44,058 nt of DNA, taken from Gilliamella sp. Occ3-1. Lineage in GTDB: Bacteria > Pseudomonadota > Gammaproteobacteria > Enterobacterales > Orbaceae. The notes under the pieces were generated by a model, which was not told the DNA's origin, did not search any database, and saw nothing but the letters and a program-made list of their open reading frames with translations. How positions within the stretch are numbered: the stretch's first letter is position 1; every line of letters starts with the position of its first letter. Where the stretch lies: NCBI RefSeq assembly GCF_001690655.1, contig NZ_LZHQ01000019.1:1-44058 (forward strand), given 5' to 3'. Below, piece by piece: positions 17,164-26,949 of the stretch. The position numbers and the translations under genes are program-made.

Positions 17164-17601
17164 CTAAAAATCTTTTTCTTTTTTCCAATAAATTTTACGC
17201 CCAAATCCCAGTAAATTATTCGTCATTTTCACATAATGTAACTGTAATGCCCAGATTGGCGCTTTGAGTACTCTTGCAAAGGGAAATGCCCGATAATATA
17301 ACGCATAGGCATGCTCAGCTTGTTGTGTTTGTAATCGTGTTGCTTGAGCTTGAAATTGGATCCCTTGGATCTGTGCAACCGTCTTAGGCGTAATACTGAT
17401 GGTGCCCGCTATTAGTGGGTTTGTTAACATGGCTTTAGCGTGTTCGGTTTTTAATTCGGAAAGAAGATACAAACACATTACCGATTCATCAAAAACATAA
17501 AAGGTGTTACATGCCCATGGTTTGTTGTCAGGTAAGATTACGTTTAGCGATAATACATGATTATTTTTAATAAATTTTATGATTTTAGAGTCGGCTTGCA
17601 T
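17164..17601 (-). CDS. yhbP: YhbP/UPF0306 family, PNPOx-like flavin-fold protein
   Basis: The 145-residue protein resembles E. coli YhbP, a member of the split-barrel fold shared by pyridoxamine phosphate oxidase and flavin reductases. Alignable features are HVLSLNV near 15, PWACNTFYVFDE near 27-38, SELKTEHAKAM near 48-58, AGTISITPKTVAQIQGIQFQ near 65-84, FPFARVLKAPIWALQL near 106-121 and LGFGRKIYW near 131-139. The function is unknown and flavin or heme binding is only suggested by the fold. It begins 18 bp after ubiX ends, so the two are likely co-transcribed. That pairing is notable because UbiX is itself a flavin-modifying enzyme. Confidence 0.86.
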   Translation of the reverse strand: MQADSKIIKFIKNNHVLSLNVILPDNKPWACNTFYVFDESVMCLYLLSELKTEHAKAMLTNPLIAGTISITPKTVAQIQGIQFQAQATRLQTQQAEHAYALYYRAFPFARVLKAPIWALQLHYVKMTNNLLGFGRKIYWKKEKDF

Positions 17602-17619
17602 ATTTTTTATTTATTGGTG

Positions 17620-18213
17620 TTATTCAGTTTTAGTGTTTAGGTGCAGATCTTCGCCCCATCGTGGTAGCGATGGGATGTTAATATCAAATAGGTCAAGTGC
17701 TCTTGCTACGCTATGGGTGATGATATCATCCAAACATTCAATATGCTGATATAAAGCTGGTACTGGCGGGCATATTACACCCCCCATAAGTGTCACGGTT
17801 TCCATGTTTTTTAGGTGAGTTAAATTTAAGGGTGATTCACGAACCATTAATACCAAGCGACGACGCTCTTTTAATGCAACATCAGCAGCACGAGTAAGTA
17901 AGTTATCTGATAAGCCATGTGCTATGGCAGCCAGAGTCCTCATTGAGCAAGGTGCAATTAGCATACCCATAGTTTTAAACGATCCGCTTGCAATGGCCGC
18001 ACCAATATTATTGACAGAATATACTTTATCAGCTAGTGATTCTATTTGTGCTATGCTGGTGTTAGGAAATTCGTAAGTGCGCGTTATTTGTGCTGCTTTT
18101 GATATTACTAAATGAGTCTGAATATCAAGTGATTTTAAAAGCTCTAACGCTTTTATTCCATAAGCAAACCCTGTTGCACCACTAATGCCAATCACTATCC
18201 GCTGGAGAGTCAT
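17620..18213 (-). CDS. ubiX: Flavin prenyltransferase UbiX/Pad1
   Basis: UbiX attaches a dimethylallyl group to FMN, making the prenyl-FMN cofactor used by UbiD-type decarboxylases in ubiquinone synthesis or aromatic acid breakdown. The 197 residues match the flavoprotein family: [13 protein letters not shown] near 7-19, [22 protein letters not shown] near 70-91, [23 protein letters not shown] near 105-127 and [12 protein letters not shown] near 143-154. No ubiD is present in the window, so which decarboxylase it serves cannot be said. It is upstream of yhbP in the same orientation. Confidence 0.93.
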   Translation of the reverse strand: MTLQRIVIGISGATGFAYGIKALELLKSLDIQTHLVISKAAQITRTYEFPNTSIAQIESLADKVYSVNNIGAAIASGSFKTMGMLIAPCSMRTLAAIAHGLSDNLLTRAADVALKERRRLVLMVRESPLNLTHLKNMETVTLMGGVICPPVPALYQHIECLDDIITHSVARALDLFDINIPSLPRWGEDLHLNTKTE

Positions 18214-18412
18214 GTTTATCCTATATTAATAAAATTGTTAATCATTATTTTATTTAGCCTACAAATTATATTGTACATTCAAAAATAAGTGATATTAAAG
18301 CTAGTTATTAATTTAGTGACTATACCTATCTATTGATAGCGAATCAAGTAGCTAAGGCTACTATCATGAATATTAAAATAAGGGAAAAGTGTTGAGATTA
18401 TTAAGTTGTTTT

Positions 18413-18445
18413 ATGGCTACCATATAAGGTTGGTAGCCATTTTTA
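18413..18445 (+). terminator. Strong hairpin beyond the DUF4432 gene
   Basis: A perfect 10-bp stem ATGGCTACCA (18413-18422) / TGGTAGCCAT (18431-18440) is followed by five T residues on the plus strand. It lies 10 bp past the stop of the minus-strand gene, whose transcripts would meet the stem but no T-run, so the orientation is odd. Confidence 0.6.
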
Positions 18446-18450
18446 ATAAT

Positions 18451-19659
18451 TTACTCTTTAGCTATTGGTTCATTTACAATTTTTGTTTCTTGCTTACCTT
18501 GAATAGCTTTTATTTTTTGTTCATATTTTGTTACAGCATCTTTGCTAGATAATAAACTATAAGTTAAAGTAAATTCAGTGCTTTGTCCTGGTTTAAGTTG
18601 ACGTACACGTTTTTGCTCACGTTCGATAGTCACTGGATAAGCGAAACTGGTGCCTGGCTCTAAGCCTGTAACATAGCCTTGCTTGAGGGTATCGGTGTTT
18701 TTCCATAATGATAGTACGGGTAACTGTTTAGTATTAAAACTAATACCTGCTGCTTTATCGCCAGTTTTATTGGTCACCATAACTTGTGTTTCGCCATTCT
18801 CCTCAGAAAAAGGATAAACATTAAATACCATTTCATCAAAATCTTTAGTTGGACCTAGATAAGTTTGCCACGTATTAAGGCCACCTTTTGCATAATCGTT
18901 AAATGGAGATATTTCTTTAACTGGTGCAACAAATTTAGCACCATCTTCAAGAATAGGTGTACCAAAATTACTATGGTAGATGATTTGATAATCACGGATA
19001 TAATCACTCTTATTGGTGAGAACGTCGTGGACCGTAAATTCTCTACTTCCTGGCACATAGATCAGCGATACCCAAGTTTCTAAATTGCTTTTTTTGAAAG
19101 TATTTTCTTTAATTAACCCTTTAACTGTAATGGTGTACGGTGCTTTGTCCGATACATCAACAATTAATTTAGAAACAGGTGTATTTTGCGCACGACCATG
19201 AAGCGTATACATGATGCCACTATCTTGCACAACATGGCCTGTCCATTCAAAACCACAACGAACCATCATTTCGTTAAAACCGTCTAGCCAACCAAGCCCT
19301 GCCCGACTTTCTAAGTTAATATATTTAGGATGAACGACTTCATCTACTGGTGAATCCCATCCCATGCGAACACCATCACCAACAACAGACAAAATACCCA
19401 ATCCACGAGTTGGAATTAATTTAATAGTGAAATTATCACTAGAAATTGTTAGTAGTTCAGTTCCGTCTTGTTTACCACCTTTAAGGATCGTATTTTGAAT
19501 AGCGAATTTTGAACCTTTTATTCCTAAATCTTGATTTGAAACTGACCAATTACCTTTGGCAATACCTTTTTCGTTATCAGTTAATACAAATTCTTTAGCA
19601 TTGGCATTATAACTAACTAAACTAATCACAACAGCTAGTGAAATAATTTTGATTTTCAT
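18451..19659 (-). CDS. Exported DUF4432 / aldose-1-epimerase-like protein
   Basis: The 402-residue protein has a clear Sec signal peptide (MKIKIISLAVVISLVSYNANA, cleavage after residue 21 or 22). The mature part is a galactose-mutarotase-like beta-sandwich of the DUF4432 type: IKLIPTRGLGILSVVGDG near 80-97, MGWDSPVDEVVHP near 99-111, GLGWLDGFNEMMVRCGFEWTG near 121-141 and LHGRAQNTPV near 153-162. The conserved histidine and acidic residues are present. Related proteins bind carbohydrates, and a periplasmic sugar epimerase or sugar-binding role is likely but the substrate is unknown. No sugar transporter or catabolic gene is adjacent. Confidence 0.8.
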   Translation of the reverse strand: MKIKIISLAVVISLVSYNANAKEFVLTDNEKGIAKGNWSVSNQDLGIKGSKFAIQNTILKGGKQDGTELLTISSDNFTIKLIPTRGLGILSVVGDGVRMGWDSPVDEVVHPKYINLESRAGLGWLDGFNEMMVRCGFEWTGHVVQDSGIMYTLHGRAQNTPVSKLIVDVSDKAPYTITVKGLIKENTFKKSNLETWVSLIYVPGSREFTVHDVLTNKSDYIRDYQIIYHSNFGTPILEDGAKFVAPVKEISPFNDYAKGGLNTWQTYLGPTKDFDEMVFNVYPFSEENGETQVMVTNKTGDKAAGISFNTKQLPVLSLWKNTDTLKQGYVTGLEPGTSFAYPVTIEREQKRVRQLKPGQSTEFTLTYSLLSSKDAVTKYEQKIKAIQGKQETKIVNEPIAKE

Positions 19660-19837
19660 GGTGATTCCTCATAGTTAACAAGATAATACTGAATCGTGTC
19701 AGTTAATATGACATAAAATAAAAAGAATCAACAAAAAGAAAATCGCAAAAATGAGAGTTTATTCACACTTTTCCAAAAGCATATTGCATATGTACAAGCA
19801 ACTTGTTGAAAGAAATAAGTGTGAAATCTTAAGAGGA

Positions 19838-20416
19838 TCAGTTTTTAGGCCTTATTTTCCCTGCTTTCCAGTGTTTTCGGCATACTGAGTGGTATTCGCT
19901 ATCACCTAGATGAATAGAATTTCCAAATTTAACGATTTTACCGTCTTGTCCTTCCAATAAGATCATGGTTGCCTTTTTGCCACACCAGCATACAGTTTTG
20001 AGCTCTCTAAAATTGTCGGCTATTTCAAGTAGTGTTTTAGAGCCTTCAAACAGGTGTCCCATATAATCGGTTTTGATACCAAAAAACATGATTGGTACGC
20101 CATATTCGTCACATACATCAGATAACTTCCAAATAGTATTACGCGATAAAAACTGGCTTTCATCGATTAGTATACAGGCATAATTGCTTTGTTTGATATG
20201 CTCAATAATTTCATCAACCGTTGTGTCATCAAGCTGCAACGCTTTTTTACGTAATCCTAAGCGAGAGACAATTTCAACTGCCGAGTCACGAGTATCGACT
20301 GATGATTTAAGTAATAAAGTCTGCATATTATTACTTAAATAATTATGGTCAATTTGTAAAAGCTCTGTAGATTTTCCGGCATTCATTACGCCATATATAT
20401 AATAGATTTTAGACAA
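19838..20416 (-). CDS. tdk: Thymidine kinase
   Basis: Tdk phosphorylates salvaged thymidine with ATP. The 192-residue type II enzyme has the P-loop GVMNAGKST (about 9-17), a second nucleotide motif VDTRDS near 40-45, CILIDESQFL near 80-89 (Walker B and catalytic E), the FFGIKTDYMGHLF lasso region near 111-123, and zinc-site cysteines in CWCGKKA near 143-149 and in the C-terminal HSVCRKHW. It is a single-gene unit between gpmA and the DUF4432 gene. An inverted repeat lies downstream at 19762-19825. Confidence 0.95.
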   Translation of the reverse strand: MSKIYYIYGVMNAGKSTELLQIDHNYLSNNMQTLLLKSSVDTRDSAVEIVSRLGLRKKALQLDDTTVDEIIEHIKQSNYACILIDESQFLSRNTIWKLSDVCDEYGVPIMFFGIKTDYMGHLFEGSKTLLEIADNFRELKTVCWCGKKATMILLEGQDGKIVKFGNSIHLGDSEYHSVCRKHWKAGKIRPKN

Positions 20417-20481
20417 AATTAAATTCTCAAAATTAGATTAAATCAATAAAAGTGGTTAAATAAAATGATAATTTGGATAAT

Positions 20482-20507
20482 AAAAAAGGTAAGTTAAATA
20501 ACCTACC
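20482..20507 (-). terminator. Rho-independent terminator of gpmA
   Basis: On the minus strand GGTAGGTTA pairs with TAACTTACC (one mismatch; genomic 20488-20507) and is followed by a run of six T residues (20487-20482). It lies just after the gpmA stop. Confidence 0.75.
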
Positions 20508-20529
20508 TCTTTAATAGTTTATTGAATAA

Positions 20530-21282
20530 TTATTTTGCTTTACCTTGGTTGGCAACAGCAGCTTGTTTTGCAGCGATTTCGTCAGCATTGCCTAGGTAGT
20601 AGTGTTTGATAACTTTCATATTGTCATCAAATTCATACACTAATGGCACACCAGTTGGGATGTTTAGTTCGATAATATCATCATCGCTGATGTTGTCTAA
20701 ATGTTTTACCAATGCACGAAGTGAGTTACCATGAGCGGCAATGATAACACGTTCACCTTTAGCTACACGTGGAGCAATTGTTGATTCCCAGTAAGGTAGT
20801 ACACGTTTAATAGTTAATGCTAGGCTTTCGGTTAATGGTAATTCTGATTCAGGTAGTTTGCTATAACGTGAATCGTGACCAGGGAAACGTTCATCTGATT
20901 TTTCAAGTGCAGGAGGTGTAATTGCAAAGCCACGACGCCATAATTTTACTTGTTCATCACCATATTTTGCTGCTGTTTCAGCTTTATTCAAACCTTGTAA
21001 TGCACCATAATGACGTTCGTTTAGCTTCCAGCTTTTTTCAACAGGTAACCATGCTTGATCTACTTCGTCTAAAACGTGCCATAATGTGTGAATTGCACGT
21101 TTTAGTACTGAAGTATAAGCATAATCAAATGTGAAACCTTCTGTTTTTAGTAATTTACCTGCTTCAGCCGCTTCTTTGTTACCTTTATCAGATAAATCAA
21201 CATCAGTCCAACCACAAAAACGGTTTTCTTGGTTCCAAACACTTTCTCCATGTCGAATTAGCACTAATTTTTTTACAGCCAT
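20530..21282 (-). CDS. gpmA: 2,3-bisphosphoglycerate-dependent phosphoglycerate mutase
   Basis: GpmA interconverts 3- and 2-phosphoglycerate in glycolysis. The start at 21282 ([14 protein letters not shown]) gives 250 residues, fits E. coli GpmA and has AAGGAG eight bases upstream. An upstream in-frame extension of 32 codons has no family support. Catalytic residues sit at the expected places: R10-H11 in LIRHGES, E89 in [11 protein letters not shown] and H184 in [22 protein letters not shown] and WRRGF/PPALE motifs are also intact. It ends in a T-tailed hairpin and is downstream of nlpD on the same strand, with a hairpin between. Confidence 0.96.
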   Translation of the reverse strand: MAVKKLVLIRHGESVWNQENRFCGWTDVDLSDKGNKEAAEAGKLLKTEGFTFDYAYTSVLKRAIHTLWHVLDEVDQAWLPVEKSWKLNERHYGALQGLNKAETAAKYGDEQVKLWRRGFAITPPALEKSDERFPGHDSRYSKLPESELPLTESLALTIKRVLPYWESTIAPRVAKGERVIIAAHGNSLRALVKHLDNISDDDIIELNIPTGVPLVYEFDDNMKVIKHYYLGNADEIAAKQAAVANQGKAK

Positions 21283-21367
21283 GAGTATAACTCCTTTATT
21301 ACGTAAATTAAATTTTTGGTATATTCCGTCTGTAGACACGCTAAGCCGTTGCCGAACATGCCATTTG

Positions 21368-21394
21368 TTTTGAGCCAATAGGATTGACTCAAAA
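21368..21394 (-). terminator. Hairpin between nlpD and gpmA
   Basis: TTTTGAG (21368-21374) pairs with CTCAAAA (21388-21394), continued inward by CAAT/ATTG after one mismatch, directly after the nlpD stop. It likely separates the nlpD and gpmA transcripts. Confidence 0.55.
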
Positions 21395-21400
21395 CACTTA

Positions 21401-22474
21401 TTATTTAGGTAAATATTTTAACGGGTCAACCGATTGCGCTTTGTAACGGATTTCAAAGTGTAATCTCACTGACGAAGTACCCGTTGCTCCCATTGTGGCA
21501 ATTTGTTCACCTGCACGTACTGTTTGCTGTTCTTTTACTAATATTGATTGGTTGTGCGCATATGCCGTTAAATAGTCATCATTATGTTTAATAATAATCA
21601 AATTACCATAACCTGGCAACGCATTGCCCGAATACACAACACGTCCATCAGCCGCAGCCATAATTTTATCGCCCATTGAACCTGAGATATCAATACCTTT
21701 ACTTGCTTTCGTAAATTTTTCAATAATCTTACCTCGTGCAGGCCATCGCCACGAAATATTAGCAACGTTTGAGTTTATTGTATTTGCAGTTGATCTTCTG
21801 TTGGAATCGTCTAGCGGTTCGATTATAGTTTCAGTGGTTTCAGTTGTTGTTGGTTGTTTATATTTATCAGTCGTGGTAATTGAAGTTGTTGTTGTCTTGG
21901 TTATTGTTGGTTTGTTTTTGGCTTGTCCAATCACTACAGATGAGCTATCACTATTTGATTTAATTGCTGTTGTATTGTTCGTTGTAGTTTTTTGTGTGAC
22001 CACTACGGCGCCACCACTAACGTCTAATACTTGTCCAACATTCAAAGCAAAAGGTTCTTTGATATTATTTTTAGCTGCTAGCGAACGGTAATCATTACCA
22101 GTAACCCATGCAATATAAAATAAGGTATCACCTCTCTTAACCGTATAAGTATCACCTTGGTATCCCCCTTTTGGAATATCGTCGTAATTACGGTTATAAA
22201 CAATACGTTCATTACTAATCACCGTACTATTATTGCTGGTATTATTTGCCTCATTATTATTTGAAACCGTCTCCTGTCTTGATATCGGTGGATTGTAAGT
22301 AGCAGGAGTGGAAGATATTCTCCCACCTGTTGAAATATTAGCTGGTGGTTTGGTATAGACAGAAGAGGTTGATAACCCACCTCCGCCAGAAATATCTTCA
22401 ATTTCGGCCTGCTCAGTTTGCGTACACGCAACAATTAACAAACTTAAGCAACTTAATGTAAGTATTTTTTTCAA
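21401..22474 (-). CDS. nlpD: Murein hydrolase activator NlpD
   Basis: NlpD is an outer-membrane lipoprotein that activates the amidase AmiC for septal peptidoglycan splitting. The lipobox LIVAC lipidates C17. A Ser/Thr/Asn-rich linker follows, then a LysM domain ([14 protein letters not shown] near 108, LNVGQVLDV near 144), a second Thr-rich linker and a C-terminal LytM/M23 domain (about 250-357) with [35 protein letters not shown] and RLHFEIRYK. As in E. coli NlpD, the first zinc motif HxxxD is replaced (KGIDIS), so the domain is probably an activator and not a hydrolase. The usual neighbour rpoS is absent here. Confidence 0.93.
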   Translation of the reverse strand: MKKILTLSCLSLLIVACTQTEQAEIEDISGGGGLSTSSVYTKPPANISTGGRISSTPATYNPPISRQETVSNNNEANNTSNNSTVISNERIVYNRNYDDIPKGGYQGDTYTVKRGDTLFYIAWVTGNDYRSLAAKNNIKEPFALNVGQVLDVSGGAVVVTQKTTTNNTTAIKSNSDSSSVVIGQAKNKPTITKTTTTSITTTDKYKQPTTTETTETIIEPLDDSNRRSTANTINSNVANISWRWPARGKIIEKFTKASKGIDISGSMGDKIMAAADGRVVYSGNALPGYGNLIIIKHNDDYLTAYAHNQSILVKEQQTVRAGEQIATMGATGTSSVRLHFEIRYKAQSVDPLKYLPK

Positions 22475-22917
22475 AGCAACACCTTTTCATTCGTAAATTT
22501 CGTTTTTAACTATTTTGTATTCAAAGCATTTTTACGCATCTTGTTTTATTAGCACATTTTAGCGTTTTTATGGCAAAAAGCTATTATATTGATTAGTTAT
22601 TGGTTAAATCAATAAATTCATTTAGAATTGTATGAGTTTTACCTATAGATTTGTTATTTGATTATTTTAGCAATACATAACTGCTAAACTGCTAAAAATT
22701 CAAATTAAATTAGTATAATTCCATTATTAGACAAAATATAAATTCCGTTATCACATGCCTAATTTTGCTATAAACAAGCTATTTTTTCTACTTTTAATTA
22801 ACTATTTATTTTGGTTTTGTCGGATTTATTTTGAATGTAATGAGTATATACAATAAAATAGGTTTTCGTACAGTACCTTTGCCGTATTTCTATAAAAATT
22901 TAATGTGATTTAAAATA
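22475..22917. other. Divergent promoter region between nlpD and rsmI
   Basis: This 443-bp AT-rich interval has no supportable gene. It must carry the nlpD promoter (left) and the rsmI promoter (right). A short direct repeat ACTGCTAAA occurs near 22680-22698. I see no strong terminator or RNA structure. Confidence 0.5.
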
Positions 22918-23745
22918 ATGACTTTATATATTGTTGCCACCCCCATCGGAAACTTAGATGATATTACACTCAGAGCCATCAATATACTGAAAAGTGTCGA
23001 TCTTATTGCGGCTGAAGATACTCGCCATAGTGGTTTACTTTTACAACATCTTGGAATAAAAGCAAAATTGTTTGCTTTACATGATCATAATGAACAAGAA
23101 AAGTCCAATATTTTGATTGAAAAACTTAAATCTGGGTTATCAATTGCTTTGATTTCTGATGCTGGCACTCCGTTAATTAATGATCCCGGATATCATTTAG
23201 TTAAGGCTTGTCGCGAAAATAACATAAAAGTAGTTCCCGTTCCTGGTGCTTGTGCTGCGATTGCTGCTTTATGTGCATCAGGGTTGCCGTCAGATAAGTT
23301 TATTTATGAAGGTTTTTTACCAGCTAAAACTAAAGCTCGCCAAGATTGTCTTATAAAATTGTTGGACGAACCACGAACAATGATTTTTTATGAATCAACA
23401 CATCGTTTATTAGACACGCTTAACGATATGCAAACTATTTGGGGACCAAATAAGCAGATCATTTTAGCTAAGGAACTAACCAAAACATGGGAGACCATTG
23501 TCAGTTTTAAGGTTAATGAGTTGATTTATTGGCTAAACGAGGATACTTCTCGCCAAAAAGGTGAATTTGTATTGATTGTTCAAGGTCATATCAAATGTGA
23601 TGATGATGTCGATCCTCAGGCAATTAGTACTCTTAAACTATTGCAAAAAGAATTACCGCTAAAAAAAGCAGCAGCCATTACTGCTGAAATATATGGACTT
23701 AAAAAAAATCAACTTTATCAAATTGGTTTAGATTCCGAACAATAA
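22918..23745 (+). CDS. rsmI: 16S rRNA (cytidine(1402)-2'-O)-methyltransferase
   Basis: RsmI methylates the ribose of C1402 in the ribosomal P site using S-adenosylmethionine. The 275 residues match the tetrapyrrole-methylase-like fold: [20 protein letters not shown] at 1-20, [17 protein letters not shown] near 32-48, [18 protein letters not shown] near 78-95, [24 protein letters not shown] near 104-127, YEGFLPAK near 128-135 and [10 protein letters not shown] near 152-161, plus the C-terminal helical tail. It is monocistronic as far as can be seen. Confidence 0.95.
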   Translation: MTLYIVATPIGNLDDITLRAINILKSVDLIAAEDTRHSGLLLQHLGIKAKLFALHDHNEQEKSNILIEKLKSGLSIALISDAGTPLINDPGYHLVKACRENNIKVVPVPGACAAIAALCASGLPSDKFIYEGFLPAKTKARQDCLIKLLDEPRTMIFYESTHRLLDTLNDMQTIWGPNKQIILAKELTKTWETIVSFKVNELIYWLNEDTSRQKGEFVLIVQGHIKCDDDVDPQAISTLKLLQKELPLKKAAAITAEIYGLKKNQLYQIGLDSEQ

Positions 23746-23951
23746 TTGGGTCGTTAAGTTACATTACTTGGTATGGCTTATAAAAATAGTTTTTAGCAAA
23801 CATTGGCTGGATAATAAACTAAATGATTATTACCAATTTGCTTAATTATTGGTTGATTTATTGATAAGAAGATTAGCACAAATAGCGCAATTTAGTATAT
23901 AATCGCCCCTTATTTTTAAGATATTTTAAAACAAAAAAGGTAACAAACAGT

Positions 23952-25043
23952 ATGGGATTTAAATGTGGGATTGTCGGATTACCGAATGTAGGTAAGTCAA
24001 CGCTTTTTAACGCACTAACTAAAGCTAACATTGAAGCGGCTAATTTTCCGTTTTGTACTATCGAGCCAAATACTGGGGTTGTACCAATGCCCGATCCCCG
24101 TTTAGATGAGTTAGCTAAAATCGTTAAACCACAACGCACGTTACCTACTACCATGGAATTTGTTGATATTGCTGGGCTTGTTAAAGGCGCATCAAAAGGC
24201 GAAGGTTTAGGAAATCAATTTTTAGCTAATATCCGCGAAACAGAAGCTATTGGTCATGTAGTGCGTTGCTTTGAAAACGACAACATCATTCATGTAGCAG
24301 GAAAAATTGACCCAGCTGAAGATATCGAGATTATTAATACTGAACTCGCTTTATCCGATCTTGAAGCTTGTGAACGGGCAATGACTCGTTTACAAAAACG
24401 CGCTAAAGGTGGCGATAAAGACGCAAAATTTGAGCTTGAGATCCTCGAAAAATGTTTACCTCATCTAGAGCAGGGTAAAAAATTACTACTATTAGACTTT
24501 AGCAAAGAAGAACTTGAAGCAATTAAATATTTAAGTTTTTTAACATTAAAACCAACAATGTATATCGCTAATGTGAATGAAGATGGTTTTGAAAATAATC
24601 CTTATTTAGATAAAGTAAAAGCAATAGCAGAACAAGAAAAAGCTGTTGTCGTACCTGTTTGTGCTGCAATTGAAGCAGAACTAGCCGAACTTGATGATGC
24701 CGATCGTGATGAGTTTATGCAAGATTTAGGTTTAACCGAACCTGGCTTAAATCGTGTGATTCGTGCTGGCTATAGTTTACTTAATCTTCAAACTTATTTT
24801 ACCGCAGGTGTTAAAGAAGTTCGTGCATGGACAATTTCGGTTGGCGATACCGCTCCACAAGCAGCAGGCAAAATTCATACCGATTTTGAAAAAGGCTTTA
24901 TTCGTGCGCAAACCATTGCTTTTGATGATTTTATTAAATACGGTGGTGAACAAGGAGCTAAAGAGGCAGGCAAAATGCGTGCTGAAGGTAAAGATTATAT
25001 CGTGCAAGATGGCGATATTATGAACTTCTTATTTAATGTATAG
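23952..25043 (+). CDS. ychF: Redox-regulated ATPase YchF (OLA1 family)
   Basis: YchF is a universally conserved Obg-like P-loop ATPase that associates with ribosomes and responds to oxidative stress. The 363 residues show the P-loop GLPNVGKST (7-15), TIEPNTGVV near 36-44, [19 protein letters not shown] near 73-91 and an NVNE motif in IANVNEDG near 203, the altered G4 that favours ATP over GTP. A coiled-coil and a C-terminal TGS domain (about 280-363) ending [10 protein letters not shown] follow. A TATAAT-like -10 lies at 23898-23903, before the ATG. Usually it follows pth, which is not seen here. Confidence 0.95.
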   Translation: MGFKCGIVGLPNVGKSTLFNALTKANIEAANFPFCTIEPNTGVVPMPDPRLDELAKIVKPQRTLPTTMEFVDIAGLVKGASKGEGLGNQFLANIRETEAIGHVVRCFENDNIIHVAGKIDPAEDIEIINTELALSDLEACERAMTRLQKRAKGGDKDAKFELEILEKCLPHLEQGKKLLLLDFSKEELEAIKYLSFLTLKPTMYIANVNEDGFENNPYLDKVKAIAEQEKAVVVPVCAAIEAELAELDDADRDEFMQDLGLTEPGLNRVIRAGYSLLNLQTYFTAGVKEVRAWTISVGDTAPQAAGKIHTDFEKGFIRAQTIAFDDFIKYGGEQGAKEAGKMRAEGKDYIVQDGDIMNFLFNV

Positions 25044-25054
25044 TTGATTATTTT

Positions 25055-25080
25055 ACGTCGCCTTTTGGCGACGTTGTTAT
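25055..25080 (+). terminator. Terminator after ychF
   Basis: ACGTCGCC (25055-25062), a TTTT loop and GGCGACGT (25067-25074) form a perfect 8-bp stem, followed by TGTTAT. Confidence 0.8.
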
Positions 25081-25207
25081 ATTGATGTTCATAATAACTA
25101 ATTAATATTGATATAAAATTTATTTTTTACTTAAACGTAGTGTTACCTGAAACTTTTTGTCAACTGAACCAATAATAGATTGGTAAATATAAGGACAGTC
25201 CACTTTT

Positions 25208-26434
25208 ATGTTACTCACTTTTCAACAAGCCAAGCAACAAATACATCAAAGCGCCTCAACCATAAAATCTTTGCATAGTGAGAAAGTTACGTTATTTGAT
25301 GCATTAGAAAGGATTACCGCTGAACCTGTAATTTCCCCTATTAATGTACCTAGTTTTGATAATTCAGCTATGGATGGTTATGTAGTTCGGTTAGCAGATC
25401 TTAAACAATCAAAATTGTTGCCGCTGGCTGGCGCTATTTTTGCTGGTGACGATATAAACAATCTTAATTGGCCAAAAGGTACTTGTTTGCGTATTATGAC
25501 AGGTGCGCCTGTGCCAAATGATGCCGATGCCGTTGTTATGCAGGAGCAGACCGAAAAATCTGATTTGGGGATTGCCTTTTTAGGTAATATAAAAGCTGGC
25601 GATAATATTCGTCGTATAGGTGAAGATGTTAAAAAAGGTGCGATCACAGTCAACAAAGGGACTAAATTAACGATACCAACATTATCGACACTTGCAACAT
25701 TAGGCATTAGTGATCTTGTTGTCTTTAAAAAATTAAAAGTCGCTATCTTATCAACGGGTGATGAATTAACCCCCATTGGTCAGCCATTATCTGGTAATTG
25801 TGCTATTTATGACAGCAATCGTTTTACCCTAAAATTATTATTAACCAAACTGAACTGTGAGGTTATTGATCTCGGCATTATTGCTGATGATCTTACCGAA
25901 ATAAAAAAAGCGTTAATAACTGCATCAAGTCAAGCTGACTTGGTGATAACAAGTGGTGGCGTATCTGTCGGTGACGCTGATTATACAAAAATTGCTTTAG
26001 AAGAATTGGGTAAAATCAATTTTTGGAAAATTGCAATGAAGCCTGGTAAGCCTTTCGCTTTTGGCAAAATTGGGGACGCACTATTTTGTGGCTTGCCCGG
26101 TAATCCTGTTTCGGCTTTGATAACCTTTTATCAATTAGTTCAACCATTGATCTTAACACTTTCAGGACAACAATTGATTCCTACCAATTTATCTTTTAAA
26201 GCCAAAACCACTAACAATCTAAAGAAAAGTATTGGTCGATTAGATTTTCAAAGAGGAATATTACAAATTAATGAACAAGGTGAGTTAGAAGTAACAACAA
26301 CTGGTCAACAAGGTTCTCATATTACGCAGTCATTTAACCAAGCTAACTGTTTTATTGTGCTTGAACAAGATCGTGGTAATGTTAGTGAAGGCGAAATGGT
26401 GAATGTTGAACTGTTTAATACATTACTTAAGTGA
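25208..26434 (+). CDS. moeA: Molybdopterin molybdenumtransferase MoeA
   Basis: MoeA inserts molybdate into adenylylated molybdopterin to form the molybdenum cofactor. The 408 residues show the four-domain MoeA pattern: PSFDNSAMDGYVV near 46-58, LRIMTGAPVPNDADAVVMQE near 95-114, AILSTGDELTPIGQPL near 179-194, VITSGGVSVGDADYTK near 246-261, MKPGKPFAFGKIG near 277-289 and FCGLPGNPVSALITF near 295-309, then the C-terminal beta domain. The usual partner moeB is not downstream; instead a convergent gene follows. It implies that the cell makes molybdoenzymes, probably for anaerobic respiration. Confidence 0.95.
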   Translation: MLLTFQQAKQQIHQSASTIKSLHSEKVTLFDALERITAEPVISPINVPSFDNSAMDGYVVRLADLKQSKLLPLAGAIFAGDDINNLNWPKGTCLRIMTGAPVPNDADAVVMQEQTEKSDLGIAFLGNIKAGDNIRRIGEDVKKGAITVNKGTKLTIPTLSTLATLGISDLVVFKKLKVAILSTGDELTPIGQPLSGNCAIYDSNRFTLKLLLTKLNCEVIDLGIIADDLTEIKKALITASSQADLVITSGGVSVGDADYTKIALEELGKINFWKIAMKPGKPFAFGKIGDALFCGLPGNPVSALITFYQLVQPLILTLSGQQLIPTNLSFKAKTTNNLKKSIGRLDFQRGILQINEQGELEVTTTGQQGSHITQSFNQANCFIVLEQDRGNVSEGEMVNVELFNTLLK

Positions 26435-26445
26435 TATTATATCAA

Positions 26446-26501
26446 GCCATGGTTTATGAATTCTGCCTCCTATAAAGCCACGCATATCAATAAACCAAGG
26501 C
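26446..26501. repeat. Long-loop inverted repeat between moeA and the EamA gene
   Basis: GCCATGGTTTAT (26446-26457) is matched by ATAAACCAAGGC (26490-26501), 11 of 12 bases complementary, with a 32-base loop. It lies between convergent genes and may act as a weak bidirectional terminator. There is no T-run. Confidence 0.4.
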
Positions 26502-26519
26502 AATAGTGTTGGTGCACAA

Positions 26520-26948
26520 TTAAAATAGTGCCACTAATATCGCACCAACTGCAATCATAGCGACACCAACGCCAGCTAACAACGAGATCTTTTCACCAAA
26601 TAAAACAACGGCAAACACAACAGCAAAAACTACGCTTAATTTGTCAATTGGCGCAACTTGCGACACCTTGCCTTCTTTGATCGCCATAAAGTAAAATAGC
26701 CAAGATAACGCACCTGCAATACCGCTTAGCGCAATAATAAGTAATGCCTTTTTATCATTAAAAAAAGTGTTGATAAGATTTAATTTACCTTGAACAACAA
26801 CCACACCGACTAAAAAAATGGCCATTACAACGGCACGAATTGCAGTTGCGGTGTTAGCATCAAGATGCTGTAAACCTATTTTCCCTAAAATAGCTACACT
26901 TGCCGCAGTAATAGCAGAAAGTAATGCGTAAATAAGCCATGCACTCAT
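26520..26948 (-). CDS. Single-domain EamA-family membrane transporter
   Basis: The 142-residue protein is one EamA repeat (half of a drug/metabolite transporter), with about five hydrophobic segments (near 4-20, 35-52, 68-88, 97-115 and 120-140). AILGKIGLQHLDANTATAIRA near 19-39, ALSWLFYFMAIKEGKVSQVAPIDKLSVVFAV near 80-110 and a glutamate near 119 (FGEKIS) are typical. Such half-size proteins work as dimers and the substrate is unknown. It begins one base after a tiny lipoprotein gene, so the two should be translated together. It converges with moeA. Confidence 0.85.
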   Translation of the reverse strand: MSAWLIYALLSAITAASVAILGKIGLQHLDANTATAIRAVVMAIFLVGVVVVQGKLNLINTFFNDKKALLIIALSGIAGALSWLFYFMAIKEGKVSQVAPIDKLSVVFAVVFAVVLFGEKISLLAGVGVAMIAVGAILVALF

Positions 26949-26949
26949 A

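Noticed and set aside
20530..21378. Longer gpmA with a 32-residue N-terminal extension
   Set aside because: The ATG at 21282 has a strong ribosome site and matches the family start, and the extension overlaps the upstream control region.
21624..22091. Long open frame on the plus strand opposite nlpD (155 codons)
   Set aside because: It is antisense to the Thr/Ser-rich linkers of nlpD, which have no stops on the other strand. It has no homology pattern or ribosome site.
25378..25776. 132-codon frame antisense to moeA
   Set aside because: moeA is certain by its motifs, and the antisense frame has no recognisable protein features.
26435..26519. Inverted repeat as a Rho-independent terminator of moeA
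   Set aside because: The arms are 32 bases apart and there is no T-tract, so I list it only as a repeat.
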